DNA of 64,000 bases, from assembly GCA_029783825.1 (NCBI GenBank), contig JAREIK010002428.1:1-64000 (forward strand), given 5' to 3'. Made by a program: the position numbers and the translations under genes. This document shows positions 48,555 to 62,709 of this stretch, piece by piece; position 1 is the stretch's first letter; each line of letters begins with the position of its first letter. The DNA is from Sapria himalayana. Its lineage: Eukaryota; Streptophyta; Magnoliopsida; Malpighiales; Rafflesiaceae. The notes below the pieces were generated by a model that had not been told where the DNA came from, did not search any database, and saw nothing but the letters and a program-made list of their open reading frames with translations.

Positions 48555-50360
48555 ATGGCACATGGATGAGGTAGAGGCGGTACATTGTAAGGTCGTATGA
48601 GTTATGGTATAGGCAGTACCACCTCAGGTATGCCCAAAACTGGTAGAGGGTCATGTGTGGAAGAGACGCCACAGTAAATAGAGAAGGTTATGAATGTACT
48701 GCAGTAGCAGCATCAGCTGACTAATCCACATAATGGTCCTAAGATTTTGATGAATGATCAAGAGACTTAGGATTAAGAGGAGGGAGAGGATGGAGATGTT
48801 GGAGAATCTTCCTCAGAGCACCCTACAGACGAGACTCTCCCTTTTACTAAATTTGATCCGACAATTGATAATCTATAAGATATAAAGCTTAACAACTGAT
48901 TTATCAATTTATTAATTTGTTTCTTACTTGCTAATAAAATTTTGGTTACAGGATGATGTTAGAGCCATCTGATTCTATTTCTAGGGTTTCGAGGTCAATT
49001 TTCAAAATGTCCTTTAAAGCTAATGGACATAATTGAAAGTCACTAACACATAGAGACAAATTGGTGATTTGGAGAGAATTTAAGGTAAATATTACTACCT
49101 AAAAATTTTTACATCTTTTATTTATTTTTTTGTTCACTGATTAAAAATTGTTTATTTATAAATATAAGAAGTTTACAGGTGGATACAGCCAAAGGAATTG
49201 ATCAAAAGTGTGTTCTACAAATATGATGCCAGTCAGTATAAAGACACTGTGTACGAGATCAAAGATAAATGGCTGAAGAAGAAAGAAATCGATTCAAGTG
49301 TCCCAGATTATGTTTTCGATGAGTGGCGTAGCATATAGGAAGATCCAGATTATAGGACGAGGAGTGCTAAACAGAGCGGCAATCTTCGCTCAGAGCGGGC
49401 TAGGGAGGGTAGTGGCATGTCTACACACACTTGTGGATCTCGCTCTATGCGTGAGCACAAATGAGAATGGAAATTATTTCTAATTTATACTTTTTATGTT
49501 TATTACTTTGTGAATTGTGTTCAATTATGCCTAAATTTCATTTCTCATAAGGAATTTTTTTTCAATATATTTAAAGTATGTATTGTGTGTAATTATAGAC
49601 ATGCAAGGAGGGTAAGAAACTCAGTGCTCCTCACTTATTCAAATATATGCACATGAAGGCTCATGATGATCAGACTTTCATTAATTAGAGATCTAGTGCA
49701 GCAAATGTAAGTTTAAATAAAAAAAATTAATTTTTCGTACATTTTTATTAGGTGAGATATTAGGAAATGTTAGCTTTTGCACTCAGGTGTATTCCTAGTC
49801 TATTTGATGTTCATGTGACGGTGCAACAGGTAGTTCTCATTCATCAGCTCCACCAGTTGATGTGAATTAGATTTGGTATGAGGCTGTTGATGGCAAGGAG
49901 AAGATGCCCATCTATAGCGTTGGTTCGTTGGCATCATCATTCTACTCGCATAGACGACCAGACTATGAAGCTGAATTTTTAAGACCAGTTTCAAATTTGT
50001 TTTTGAAGATGGAAGAATTTTAGCATGTGATGCAAAATTCGATATAGTTTCAGTTGGCTGATACGGAGCAACGCATGATTGACTATGAGGATTATAGGGA
50101 TGAGTTGTGTGTGTTTTTTGATTAGCTTACAAAGAAGTTTCAGGAAAGAGGACTACAATTCAACCCTGATGATCTACCTCGGATTGTTTGGAGTAATGCT
50201 CCAGCTACATCATCTACTCCATCAACTACAGTAGCACCTATAGCAACCGCATCAGGACTAACAGTAGCAGACAACTCTACACAAGTACCCAATATCTCAC
50301 TGTGTGGACTAGAAATGTCACAGCATAATGATTACAAAACTAGGTTGGATGATTTAGGGT
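48555..50360 (+). pseudogene. Second CACTA gene of element 4 (Transposase_24/TNPA-like), decayed
   Basis: The ATG at 48555 follows the TNP2 stop by 75 bp on the same strand. The start is Gly/Arg/Ser-rich with early stops. Conserved blocks are VIWREFK (about 49067-49084), then after an intron-like gap YDASQYKDTVYEIKDKWLKK and VPDYVFDEWRSI (49225-49338), RTRSAKQSGNLRSERA with STHTCGSRSMREH (about 49357-49461), KKLSAPHLFKYMHMKAHDDQ (about 49615-49676) and a late part (YEAVDGKEKMPIYSVGSLAS, about 49878) followed by a Thr/Ser/Pro/Ala-rich stretch. The layout matches plant Transposase_24 proteins. The 3' end is uncertain; a further block may lie near 50515. Confidence 0.7.
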
Positions 50361-50599
50361 ATTACACATTTTTTTTCAATGCCTTAAACTTTGATTTTGG
50401 ATTTTATTTTTTATTCTATCTTAATGTTTTTAATATATATATGCAGTATATATAATTGTTTTCTGGAGTTAATTAAATTTTTATTTTGTTGTTTTATCTG
50501 TAAATGTTTCTGCAGGTACTAAATCAAAACTCGAAGCAAAATGATTATTTTTTTTTGTTTTATGTTCCAATTTCTGCAGTATATCTGTATCTGCAAAAA

Positions 50600-51178
50600 T
50601 TCTACAAAAAAAAATTCGGTCGGTACTTACCGACCGAATTATGACCAAACTAACAAAAATTTTTTAATATCAATGGTCGATAAAAGATCACCAAATGGTC
50701 GATAATCTTTTGGAGATCAATTACAGACAAATGATTTTCAAAGATTTTGATCAGTTTTTTGTCGTAATTTTTTAGGGTTTTACCAACCGTTTTGTGACCA
50801 TTTACCAACCTAATTCTTTTGGTTGGAAAATGGTCTGAATATCATTGGTTTTTTGTCAGTAAATGGTCTGTAAATTGTCTGTAATTACTAACCATTTGGA
50901 GACCATTTACCGACCTAATTCTTTTGGTCAAAAAATGATTGAAATATCATCGTATTTTGTTTGTCGGTAAATGGTCTCCAAATGGTCGGTAATTACCGAC
51001 CATTTGGAGACCAATTACCGACCTTATTTATTCGTTTGGTAAATTGTCGGAATATAGGCAGTAAATCTTTGTCAGTAGAGGATCCTTAAATGGTTGGTAG
51101 TTTCCCAACCGACTGATCTTTCATTGGTAAAAAATTTACCGACGAGCAAAATTACGACCAAAATTTTTGGTCAGTAAA
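50600..51178. repeat. Element 4 right subterminal repeats, truncated
   Basis: Many copies of GGTCGGTAATTACCGACC-type motifs and TTTTGGTCGG/AAATGGTC variants mirror the left end. The last element-like bases are about GGTCAGTAAAT at 51169-51179. Confidence 0.85.
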
Positions 51179-51190
51179 TGGATAGATTAA
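51169..51190. other. Rearrangement junction: element 4 to inverted GATA array
   Basis: Truncated element 4 passes without spacer into GATAGATT... repeats. Left of the transposon cluster the array reads TCTA on the + strand; from here on it reads GATA. The 5' half of element 3 expected on this side is absent. Confidence 0.75.
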
Positions 51191-53047
51191 CAAATAGCCA
51201 AATACACATATAGATGGATAAATAGATAGACATATAGACAGATAGACATATAGTTAGTTAGATAGATAGACAGATATAAATATAAATACATAAACAATTT
51301 TACAGATAGATAGATTGATACTCAAATAATATAGAGATAGACAAACAGATAGATAGATACTAAAATATTATAGAGACAGATAGCCAGATAGACACATAGA
51401 CAGATAGATAGATAGATAGATAAATATGTATGTAGGTAGATCAACATATATACAAATAGATAGATTGATAAATAGATAGATAGATAGACAAAAATATATA
51501 GATAGAAAGACTAATAGTCATATAGACATATTGACAGAGAGACAGATAGACACATATATAAAAAGACATATAGATAGATTAATAAATATACAAATAGACA
51601 TTTAGATAGATAAAAAGATATACAAATAGACATATAGATAGAAAGTTAGATAGATAGATAGAAAGATAGACAAATCGATAAATAGATCAATAGATAGATT
51701 GATAGATTGTCAGATATATATAGATAGATATATATATATATAGAGTTCGACTGATAGCCAGATAAATAGATAGATTGATAGAAAAATCGATATATGGATA
51801 TTCGACAGATAGTCAGATAGATTTATTGATCGATAGACAAATAGATAAACAATTAGACAAATAAACAGATAGATATATAGACAAAAAGCCATATAAACAT
51901 ATAAATAGTTAGACAGATAGACATATAGATAGATAGATAGACAGATAGATAGATAGATAGAAAAATAGATAGATAGATAGATAGATTGATTGAAATATAT
52001 ATAGATAGATAGATAGATAGACATATAGATAAATAGGTAGATATCTAAAAGATAGATAGAGAGATAAATAAATAGTTAGATATATAGATAGATAGATAGA
52101 TAGATAGACAGATAGATAGATAAAAAGAAAGACATATAGATAGATATACAGATAGACAGACAGATAGATGGATGGATAGACAGACCAATAGATAGATAGA
52201 TAGAAATATAGAAAGATAGATTCACAGATAAATAAATAGTTAGTTAGATAGATAGATAGATAGAGAGATAGAGAGAAAGTGAGAGATTGACAAAAATACT
52301 CATGAAGAGACAGAGACAAATCGAGAGACACAAAGAGGGATAGAGAGACTAATAGATAGATAGAGAGATACATAGATAGATAGTTAAACAGATATACAAG
52401 TACACAAATATATAGATTGATAGATAGATAAGTATGTAGGTAATTAGTTAGAAAGATAGAGATATATAAAGATAATGGTTTATGGGTAAAGTGGTAGAGA
52501 AATAGTGAGAAAAAGAGATAGAGAGATAGAGAAATAGAGAAATATAGAGATATATTTTTAGATAGATAAAGATATAACAATATAAAGGGATATAAATAAA
52601 GATCGATATACTAATAGATAGATAAACAAAAAAATTAATAAAACAAAGACAAATAGGTAGGTAGATAGACCAACATACTAATAGAATAATAGACCGATAG
52701 ACTAATAGACTAAAAAACTGATTGACTGATTAGATAGATAGACAAACAAAAAGATAGATAAATAAATACACATATAGACAGATTGACAGATAGACAAATA
52801 GATAGATTTACAAATAGATAGATAGATAAATAGAAAAATAGATAGAAAGAAAATTAGATAGACAGATTGATAGGCAGATAGATACATGATAGATAGTTAG
52901 ATAGATAAGTAAATAAACATAAATACAAAAAGATAGATAGAGAAATAAAAGAAAGATAAATAGATAGATAGAAAATAATATACATCTAGTCAAATAGACT
53001 AATAGATAGATAGACATATAGATAGATATAAAGATAGAAAGCTACTC

Positions 53048-53096
<49 letters not shown>

Positions 53097-54204
53097 GATA
53101 GCCATATATATAAATAGACATATAGAAAGAGAGACAGAAATACAAATAGACATATAGATAGATAGATAGGTAGATAGATAGAAAGATTGAAAAATAAATA
53201 TATATATAAATAGACAGATAGATACATAGATAGATAGATAGATAGGTAGAAAGAAAGATAGATAGAAAGAAAGATAGAAAGATGGATAGATAAATAGATA
53301 GACAGATAGACATATAGATGGATAGATATATAGAAAGAAAGATAGACAGATAAACAGATAAACAGATAGATAGATAGACATATGTTCGATAGATAGTCAG
53401 ATAGACATATAGATTGATCAATAGATAGTCAGATAGATATATAAAAAGATTTGGAGATGTAGAGATAAAGATAGACAGAAATACATATAAGAGACAAACA
53501 AATAGACAAAGAGAAAAAGAGACTTATAGACACATCGACAAATAGAGAGATAGACAAATTAACAAATAGATAGGTTGACAAATAAATAAATAGATAGATA
53601 GCTAGGTAGGTATGTATGTAGGTAGGCAGGTAAGCAAGTAGAGAGAAAGAGATAGAGAGATAGATGGAAAGAGAAGTAGAAAAAAGAAAGAATGAAAGAT
53701 AGAGATATAAAGATAGAGGAATAGAGAGATAGGGAGATAAAGATATAGAGATAAATGGATAGAGAGATAGAGAAATTGAAACATAGAGAGATAGAGAAAT
53801 AGAGAGATAAAAATATAGATAGATAAGGAAAGAAAGTTATATAGAGATAGAGAGTTAGAAAGATAGAGAGATAGAGAGATAGATTGATTGATTGATTGAC
53901 AAACAGAAAGATAGAAAAAGATATATATTGATTGACTAATAGACTGAGAAACTAACAAACTGAAAGACTAATAGATAGATAAATAGACAGAAAGATAGAT
54001 AAACTGATATAGAGACATAGACAGATAGAAAGAAAGATAAATTGAGTGACTAGTAGATAAACAAATAGACAGACAGATAGATAGATAGATAGATAAACAA
54101 ATAGATAGATAGATATATATATATATATAGACATAGAGAGATAGATAGATAAAATGATAGAAAGATAGACAAATAGACAGATTAAAAGATAAAGAGATAG
54201 ACTA

Positions 54205-54245
<41 letters not shown>

Positions 54246-54543
54246 AATATACATTTAGATAGATATATAGTTTTACATATAGATAGATAGGTAGATAATA
54301 AATATAGAATGATAGACAAATAGGTATTTTGGAAAATAAGCAGATTGACAAATAAATAAACAGATAGAGTTATATAGTTAGATAGATAGATAGACATGTA
54401 GAGACATATATTTATAGATTGATAGATTGATAGATACATAGATAGATAGATATGAAGATAAACACAAAAATAAATAGATAGACAAATAAAAAGATAAATT
54501 GATACACAAATACATAGTAAGATGAATAATTATATAGATATAT

Positions 54544-54598
<55 letters not shown>

Positions 54599-57500
54599 GA
54601 GAGATAGATAAATAGATAGTTATATAAATATATAGATAGATAAATAGATAAATAGAAAAATAGATGGACAAAAAGGTAGATAACCAATTGATAGATAAAT
54701 AGATTGATAAATAGTTTGATAGACAGGTAGATAAACATATAGACAAGTACATACATAGACAAATAGAAAGATAGATAGATAAACAAAAATATATAGATAT
54801 ATAGATAGACTAATAGACAAATATACACATAGTTAGATATAATAATAGATATATAAAAAGAAAGGTTGTTATATAGATAGACATATAGATAGATATACAG
54901 ATTGACATATAGATAGCTAAATTGATATACGGATGACATATATACAGATAGACAGATACAAAGATAAATAAATAGATAAATTAAAAATAATAGTCTGATA
55001 GATCAATAGATAGATTAATTAACCGAGAGACAGATATATATATACAAAAAAATAGAAATTGATAGATAAATAAATAGATATATTGATTGATAGACACATA
55101 AACATAGACAAATAGAAATATAGATAGATAAATAGATTTATAGATAGATAGATAGACATATAGATAGGCAAAAAGATAGATAGACATATTGAAAGATAGA
55201 CAAATAGACAGATTGATAAATAGATAAAAATGTAGAAAGACAATTAGATAGATAGACAAATAGACAAATAGATAGATAGAGAGATAGATAATTAGTCATA
55301 CAAACAAATAGACAAATAGATAGATAAACAGATATATAGATAAACATATTGATTGATTGATAGATAGATACAAAAATAGTCAAAAATATATATAGAGAAA
55401 GATATATAAATAGATAGATAGATTGACGGATAGAGAGATGGATAGATAGATAGATAAATAGATAGATAATAGACAGATATAAAGATAGATAGATAGATAT
55501 AGATAAATAGATAGATATATTGATTGATTGACACATAGGTATATAGTAAGATAGATAATTAGATAGAAAGATATATAGACAGACACACAGATAGATAGAT
55601 ATATAGACAGACAAACAGATAGATAGATAGACTGATAGATAGATAGACATATAGATAGATAGATAGATAGTCATATAGATAGATAGATTATTAGATAGTT
55701 AGATTGAGAGATAGAAAGATAGTCAAATAGACATAAATATAGATAGAGAGATAGAGAGACAGATAGTGTGAAATATAAATAGTCAGTGAGATAAATAGAT
55801 AGATATGAAGGTAGATAGATAGATAGATAGATCGATAGATAACAAGATAGGTAGGTAATTAGTTAGGTAAATAGAATGAGAGATAGAGAGATAAAGAGAT
55901 AGAGAGAAAGATACAGAAAGAAAGATATATTGAGATTTAGAGATTGCGAGATATAAGGAAGATAGAAAGATAGAGAGATAGTACATAGATAGAAAGATAG
56001 AAAAAGAGATAAGAGATAGAAAGAGATAGAAAGAAAATGAAATAGATAGATAAGGATAGAAAGAGATAGAGTAATTGAAAGATAGAGAGATACGGAGTTA
56101 TAGAGATAGATAGAGAAAGAGATAGAGAGATATAAAGATAGAGAGATAGTGAGATAAAGATACATATAGATAAAGAGATAGAAAGATAGATAGAAAGAGA
56201 GATACACAGATAGAAAGATAGACAAATAGATGAATAAACATATAGACAAATAGATAGATACATAAAGAGTTAGCCTGAATAACTAACTCACTGACAGACT
56301 AACTGATTGACTGAGTTATAGACTGACATACTAATAGATTTGTAGACTGATAGTATAATAGATTGACAAACTAATAGGCTAACATACAGTATACAAATAG
56401 ATACACTAACAAATGACTAATAAATAGACAGACAAATAGAATAATAGAGAGAAATGTTGACAAACAAATAGACAAACAAATAGATAGATAGATAGGCAGA
56501 TAGACAGATAGATAGTTAGGTATACAAAAAGTCAAGCAGACAAATAGTCAGGAACACAGGCAGTCAAGCATATAGATTGTTAGGCAAAAAGATAGATAGA
56601 CAAACAAAAAACTGAATCATAGATAGTCAAGAAAATATAAAGAGATAATAAGATAAATAGATAGATTGATAGATAGTAGATAGATAAATAGACTGATAGA
56701 TAGATAGATAGACAAATAGATAGATACATAAATATATAGACAGATAGATAGATAGATAGATAAACAAATAGATAGATTGACAGATAAACAAATAGACAGA
56801 TAGACAGATAGATATATAGACATATAGATAAATAGACAGATGTCAAATAGACAGATAGATAGTTAGTTAGATAGATAGATTGAAAGATAGAAAGATAGAA
56901 GGATAGATAGAAATACATACATAAAAATAGAGGATAGATAGAGAGACAGGAAGAGTGATAAATAGAGAGACAGAAAAATAATAGATAAATATATAGTTAT
57001 GTAGGTAGATAGAGAGGTAGATAGATAGATAGCTAGGTAGGTATTTAGATAAGTACGTAGGTCGGTAGGTATAAAGATTGAGAGATGGTGAGGTTATAAG
57101 ATTGAGAGAAAATGAGATAGAGATATAAAGAAATTGAGAGATTAAGAGATTAAGAGATTAAGAGATTGAGAGATTGAGAGATTGAGAGATAGACAAGGAG
57201 ATGGAGAGATAAAGAGATAGAGAAAGATATATATATATATATATATAGAAATGGAGATAGAGATATAAAAATATAAAGTGATAGATAGAAAGTGGCAAAA
57301 AGAAAGAGAAATATATAAATAAAGAGAAATGGAGATAAAGAGATAGAGAGATTGAAAGATTGATAGATATATAGATAGAGATATAGATATATAGTGAGAT
57401 AAGAGATATAGAGATAGAGATATAAAGAGATAGATAGATAGATAGATCGTCAGATAAAGAGATATAGAGATGGAATGATAGAGAGATAGAGAGATAAAAA

Positions 57501-58082
57501 AATATAGAGATAGAAATATGGACATATAGATGAATAGATGGATAGACACATCGATAGATAGATAGATAGATAGACTAAATGACTAACTGACTAATTGACT
57601 GATAGACTGACTAATTGATTGACTGACTGGTAGACTGACAAACTAATAGACTAACAGACTAAATGACTAATAGACTAGCTAACAAACAGACTAATAGATT
57701 GAAAAATATACATATAGACTAATAGACGGTCTAATATACAGACAAAAAGATAGATAGAAAGATAGATAAAAGATAGACAAACAGACACACAAAAAGATTG
57801 ACTAACATATAGACAAATAGATAGATCAACTAACAAGAAAATAGATAGTCAGGTAGACAAATAGTCAGGTAGACAAATAGTCAGAATGATTGATAGTCAA
57901 GCATACATATAGTCAAGCAGAAAGATAGAAAGATAAACAAACAAATTGATAGACAAAGACTAACTGATAGACAGACAGACTCTCCTACTAACTGATAGAT
58001 AGGTAGATAGAAACATAGAAAGATAGATTCACAAACAAATAGGCTTATAGAAAAATAGATAGACTTACATATAGATAGATAG

Positions 58083-58126
<44 letters not shown>

Positions 58127-60959
58127 TGATTAATTTAAGCCAAATTGATAGACAACTAGAAAGATAGATTGTAGACAAATAGATAGACATATAGATAGAT
58201 AGACAAATAGATAGATAATTAGATAGATAGGCAGATAAATAGATAGATATATTTATAAAAAGATAGATAGATACACATATAGATAGACATACATATAAGA
58301 TGACAAATAGACAAATAATCAAATTGATAGATAGATAGATATACATAAATATATACAGAGAGACAGAGATAAAAAGATTGACAGAGAGATAAGAAAATAG
58401 ATAGATAGATAGATAGATAGTAGGTATACTAATAGATAGGTTGACAAATTTATAGATAGATAGATAGGTAGCAAGGTAGGTAGGAATCTAGGTAGATACG
58501 TAAGTAGGTAGAAAGATAAAGTGATAGGGAAAAACAAATATATAGAGATAGATAAATAGATAGAAAGAGAAATAGATAGAAAGATCGTGGGAAAGATAGA
58601 TAGACACATACAAAAATAGACATACAAAAAGATAGACAAAATGAAAGATAGATATATAGACTGATAGACAAGCAAACTAATAAACTAATAGACATGCAAA
58701 CTAATAGACTAACAGACTGACATACTAACAAACTGATAGGCAGATAGATAGACATTAGACATATAACACTGATAGATAGAAACACAAATAGACAGTTAGA
58801 TAGATAGACAGATATATAGATAGACATTTAGACAGATAGATAAAAATGATATACAAATAGAAGATTTCCAAATAGATAGATAGAGAGATTAAGAGAAAGA
58901 GAGATTAACATATAGAAATATAGATAGATAACTAGATATATATATATATATATATGTATATATAGATAGATAGTTAGTTAGAAAGATAGACAAAAAGATA
59001 GATAGATAAATAGGCAGATAGATAGATAGATAGACAGATAAATAGATTAATAAATAGATAGAATAGATAGATAGACAAATTGATAGATAGACAAATGAAA
59101 ATATAGAAAGAAAGATACATACATATTTAGGCAGATAAGCAGATAGACAGATAGATAGATAGACAAAAATGCAGATATATAGATATAGATATAAAAAGAT
59201 AGGTATATAGATAGATAAAGAGATAGAAAGATTTCCATATACAATTTTATATATAAATAGATAGATAGACTGATGACTAATAGACTAATAGATAGAAACA
59301 CAGATAGATAGTTAGACATAAATGAATTTATAAAGTTTGATAGTTAGATAGATAGACAAATTCAAAGATATACAAATACATAGATTTATAAATTGATAGA
59401 TTGACAAAAACATAGATAGACAGAAAGATAAATAGATAGTTAAAAAGATACAAAAAAAGATAGATAAATTGATAGATAAATAGATAGATAGATAGATAGA
59501 TAGACAAATAAATAGATAGATAGATACATAAATAAACAAATGCATAGATAGATGGATAAATAGATAGACATATAGACAGATAGACAGATTGACAAATAGG
59601 AATATAGATATATCGATAGATAGATTGATTGATTGATTGACAAATAGACAGATATACAGATAGGTAGATACATAGATAGATAGATAGACAGGTAGATAGA
59701 TAAATAGATAGAGAGATATATAGATTGACTCATAAATAGGCAGATGGATAGACAAAATGACAGATAAACAAATGACAGATAGATAGATATAAAGATAGTC
59801 AAATATTAGAAAGACAGATAGCCAGTTAAACACATAGATAGATAGATAGATAAATAATCATATATACAAATAGAGAGAAAAAAATAGATAGATAAATAGA
59901 TAGATTGTAAAAAAAATATAGATAGATAGCTAGACAAATATATAGATAGACATATAGACATATAGACAGATAAAAAGATAGATAAATGAAAGATATATAG
60001 ATAGACATACAGACATATATATTGATATATAGATAAACATATGGATAGATATTGAGATATATAGATAGGCATATATACAGATAGGCATATAAACAAAAAT
60101 AAAGATAGACAAATAGATAAATAAAAAAATAGGCAAATATAAAGATATATAGATAGAGAAATAGATATATAGACAAATATATAGTTTGATAGATAGACAG
60201 AGAGACATATAGATTGATAGACAAATAAACACATAAACACATACATAGATAGATAGATTTATAGATAGATAGACTTATAGACAGATAGAAAGATTGAAAG
60301 ATAGATATATAGACAGATTGATAGTTATATAATTAGATACATAGATAGATAGATAAAAAAATAGATAGATATATAGATAGACATAAAGATAGAAAGACAG
60401 ATAGGAAAATAGACAAATAAACACATAGATAGATAAATAAATAGATAGACGGACAATAAGATATATAGATAAATAGATGGACAGGATTAGAGATATATAA
60501 TAGATAGATAGATATATAAATAGGCTGAAAGATAGATAAATAAAAAGATAGATAGATATATAGATATATAGATAGACTCATAGACAAATAGACAGATAGA
60601 TAGTTAGACAAATAAATAGATAGATTGATACATAGATAGACAGATAGACATATAGATAAATAGATAGATATATAAGTATATAGATAGATAGACTTATAGT
60701 TAGAGAGATAGATAGAGAGATAGACAAATATATAGAAATACAATTAGAGAGTTAGAAAGATAGATAGAGAGACACAAAGACAGATAAATAGAAAGACAAA
60801 TAGAGAAATAGAAAGATAGACAAATAGACAGATAGATAGGTAGATATGTAGGTAGACATATAGATAGATACACATACAACTAGGTAGGTAGGTAACTAGG
60901 TAGATAGGTATGTTGTTAGATAGCGAGATAGAAATTTGGAGTGGCAGAGAGATAGATAG

Positions 60960-60996
<37 letters not shown>

Positions 60997-62392
60997 AAAT
61001 AATGATATAAATATATATAGAGATAGAAAGATATAAAAATAGAGAGATATAGAGCTAGAGAGATATGAAGATAAAGAGATAAATAGATAAAAAATAAATA
61101 AATAAAGATATATAGAGATAGAAAGATATAGAAATAAAGATAGATAAACAAAAAGGCAGATGGATAGAAATATAGATAGACTGATTGATTGATAGATTGA
61201 TATATAGATTTATAGACAAATTGATAGACATATTGATACACAAATTGAAAGACAGGATGATAGATAGAGTGATAGTCAGATTAAACATATTGAAAGATAG
61301 ATTAATAGACAAATATATAGATAGATCAATCGATAAATAGATAGTTATATATATAGCTAGATAGCTAGACAGACAGACAAATAGATAGATAGATAAATAG
61401 ATAGACAAATAGAAAGAAAAAGAGATAGATAGATAGATGATAGACATATAGACAAATTGATTTATAGATAGATAGATAGACAGTTGGATAGATAGTTTAA
61501 TAGACATATTATTAGACATTGAGATAGACAGATAGATTTTCATAAAGATAGATAGATATATATAAATAGAAAAATAGATAGACAGATTGCTATATAGATA
61601 TATAGACAAATAGATAGACAGATAGATAGACAAATAAATAGATACAAAGATAGATGGATAGAAAAAGAGATAGATATATAGATAGATATAAAGATATAAA
61701 AATAGATAATAGATACATAGATAGATGGATATATAGATTAATAGAACGATTGAAAAATAGAATTATAGAAAGATTGATAGAATGATTCATAGATAGACAG
61801 ATATATAGATTATTAGATAGATTAAAAAATAGATAGATAGACAAATAGATAAACATCTAGATAGATAGATATATAGATATATAGATATATAGATATTTAT
61901 ATAGACAAATAAATAGATAAAAAGATAGCTAGATATATTTTTATATGGATAGATAGATAGAGATAGACAGATAGTTAGATAGACAGATAGATAAAAAAAT
62001 AGTATGACAAAAAGATAGGGAATTAGATATATAGATATATAGACAAATAGATAGAAAGATACATAAGTAGACAAATAGAAAGAAAGATTGATAGAAAGAT
62101 CAGTAGACAGGTAGATAAATAAATAAATAGATAGATAGAATATTAGACAGATAGATAGATGAATAGATATACATATACAAATATAGATAGATAGATTGAT
62201 TGATACATAGATAGATAGATTGATTGATTGAAAGATAGATAGATAGATAGATTGATAGAAAATTAGATTGGTAGATATATAGAATGATAGGTAGACTAAT
62301 ATATAGACAAATATATAGTTAAATAGATAGATAGATAAATAGATAGAAATACAAATAGATAAACAAATAGAATTGTAGAAAGATAGTTAGAT

Positions 62393-62428
<36 letters not shown>

Positions 62429-62540
62429 TGACTAATAGATAGATAGATAGAAATATATATACATAGATAGTTAGATCAATGGACTGATTGATATAAGATT
62501 GATAGATAAATAGATAGATTCAGAGACAAATATATTGATT
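51179..62540 (-). repeat. Degenerate GATA array, block 4, with higher-order structure
   Basis: About 11.4 kb of GATA tetranucleotide variants (GATA, GACA, AATA, TATA), the complement of blocks 1-3. It is less uniform than they are: zones of GGTAGG (about 52440, 53610, 55850, 57040, 58480, 60890) are each followed by a GAGATA-rich zone and then a GACTGACTAA-rich zone. TA-dinucleotide runs occur at about 53050-53091, 54545-54593, 58085-58100, 60964-60994 and 62396-62424. The terminal TGATT (62536-62540) is the left duplication of the solo LTR. Confidence 0.93.
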
Positions 62541-62709
62541 TGATGCAGAAATTAAAGACCAAATCATACTACCGCTTGGTCCAATCACTCGAAGTCATAC
62601 TAAGGCCTTTCAAAAACAAGTCCAAATTATTATTGAAGCCTTAAACAAGGAAAAACAAGTTGGTGAATTTGAAAGAAAGACAAATACTCTACTTGGATCA
62701 TCAACTTGA
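62539..62709 (+). pseudogene. C-terminal end of a Ty3/gypsy-type polyprotein inside the LTR
   Basis: A 56-codon frame, open from 62539 to the TGA at 62707-62709, reads LPLGPITRSHTKAFQKQVQ and then IIEALNKEKQVGEF. The GPITRSxxK phrase is typical of the extreme C-terminus of plant Ty3/gypsy polyproteins. No start codon or upstream polyprotein is present, because only the LTR remains. Confidence 0.6.

Larger units (their letters stand above)
41309..51178 (+). mobile_element. CACTA element 4, inserted in the element 3 transposase; right tip lost
   Basis: The left end CACTACTAAAAATTATG begins at 41309; the 3 bases before it are CAT (41306-41308). Subterminal repeats of the form GGTCGGTAATTACCGACC occupy 41309-42160 and 50600-51178. 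Inside are A+T module copy C, a tandem ~540-bp repeat, a decayed TNP2 gene (45356-48480) and a decayed second gene (48555-50360), both on the plus strand. The right side stops at TTTTTGGTCAGTAAAT, 40 bp or so short of the expected TTTTTAGTAGTG, and GATA array follows immediately, so the element is truncated by a rearrangement. Confidence 0.87.
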
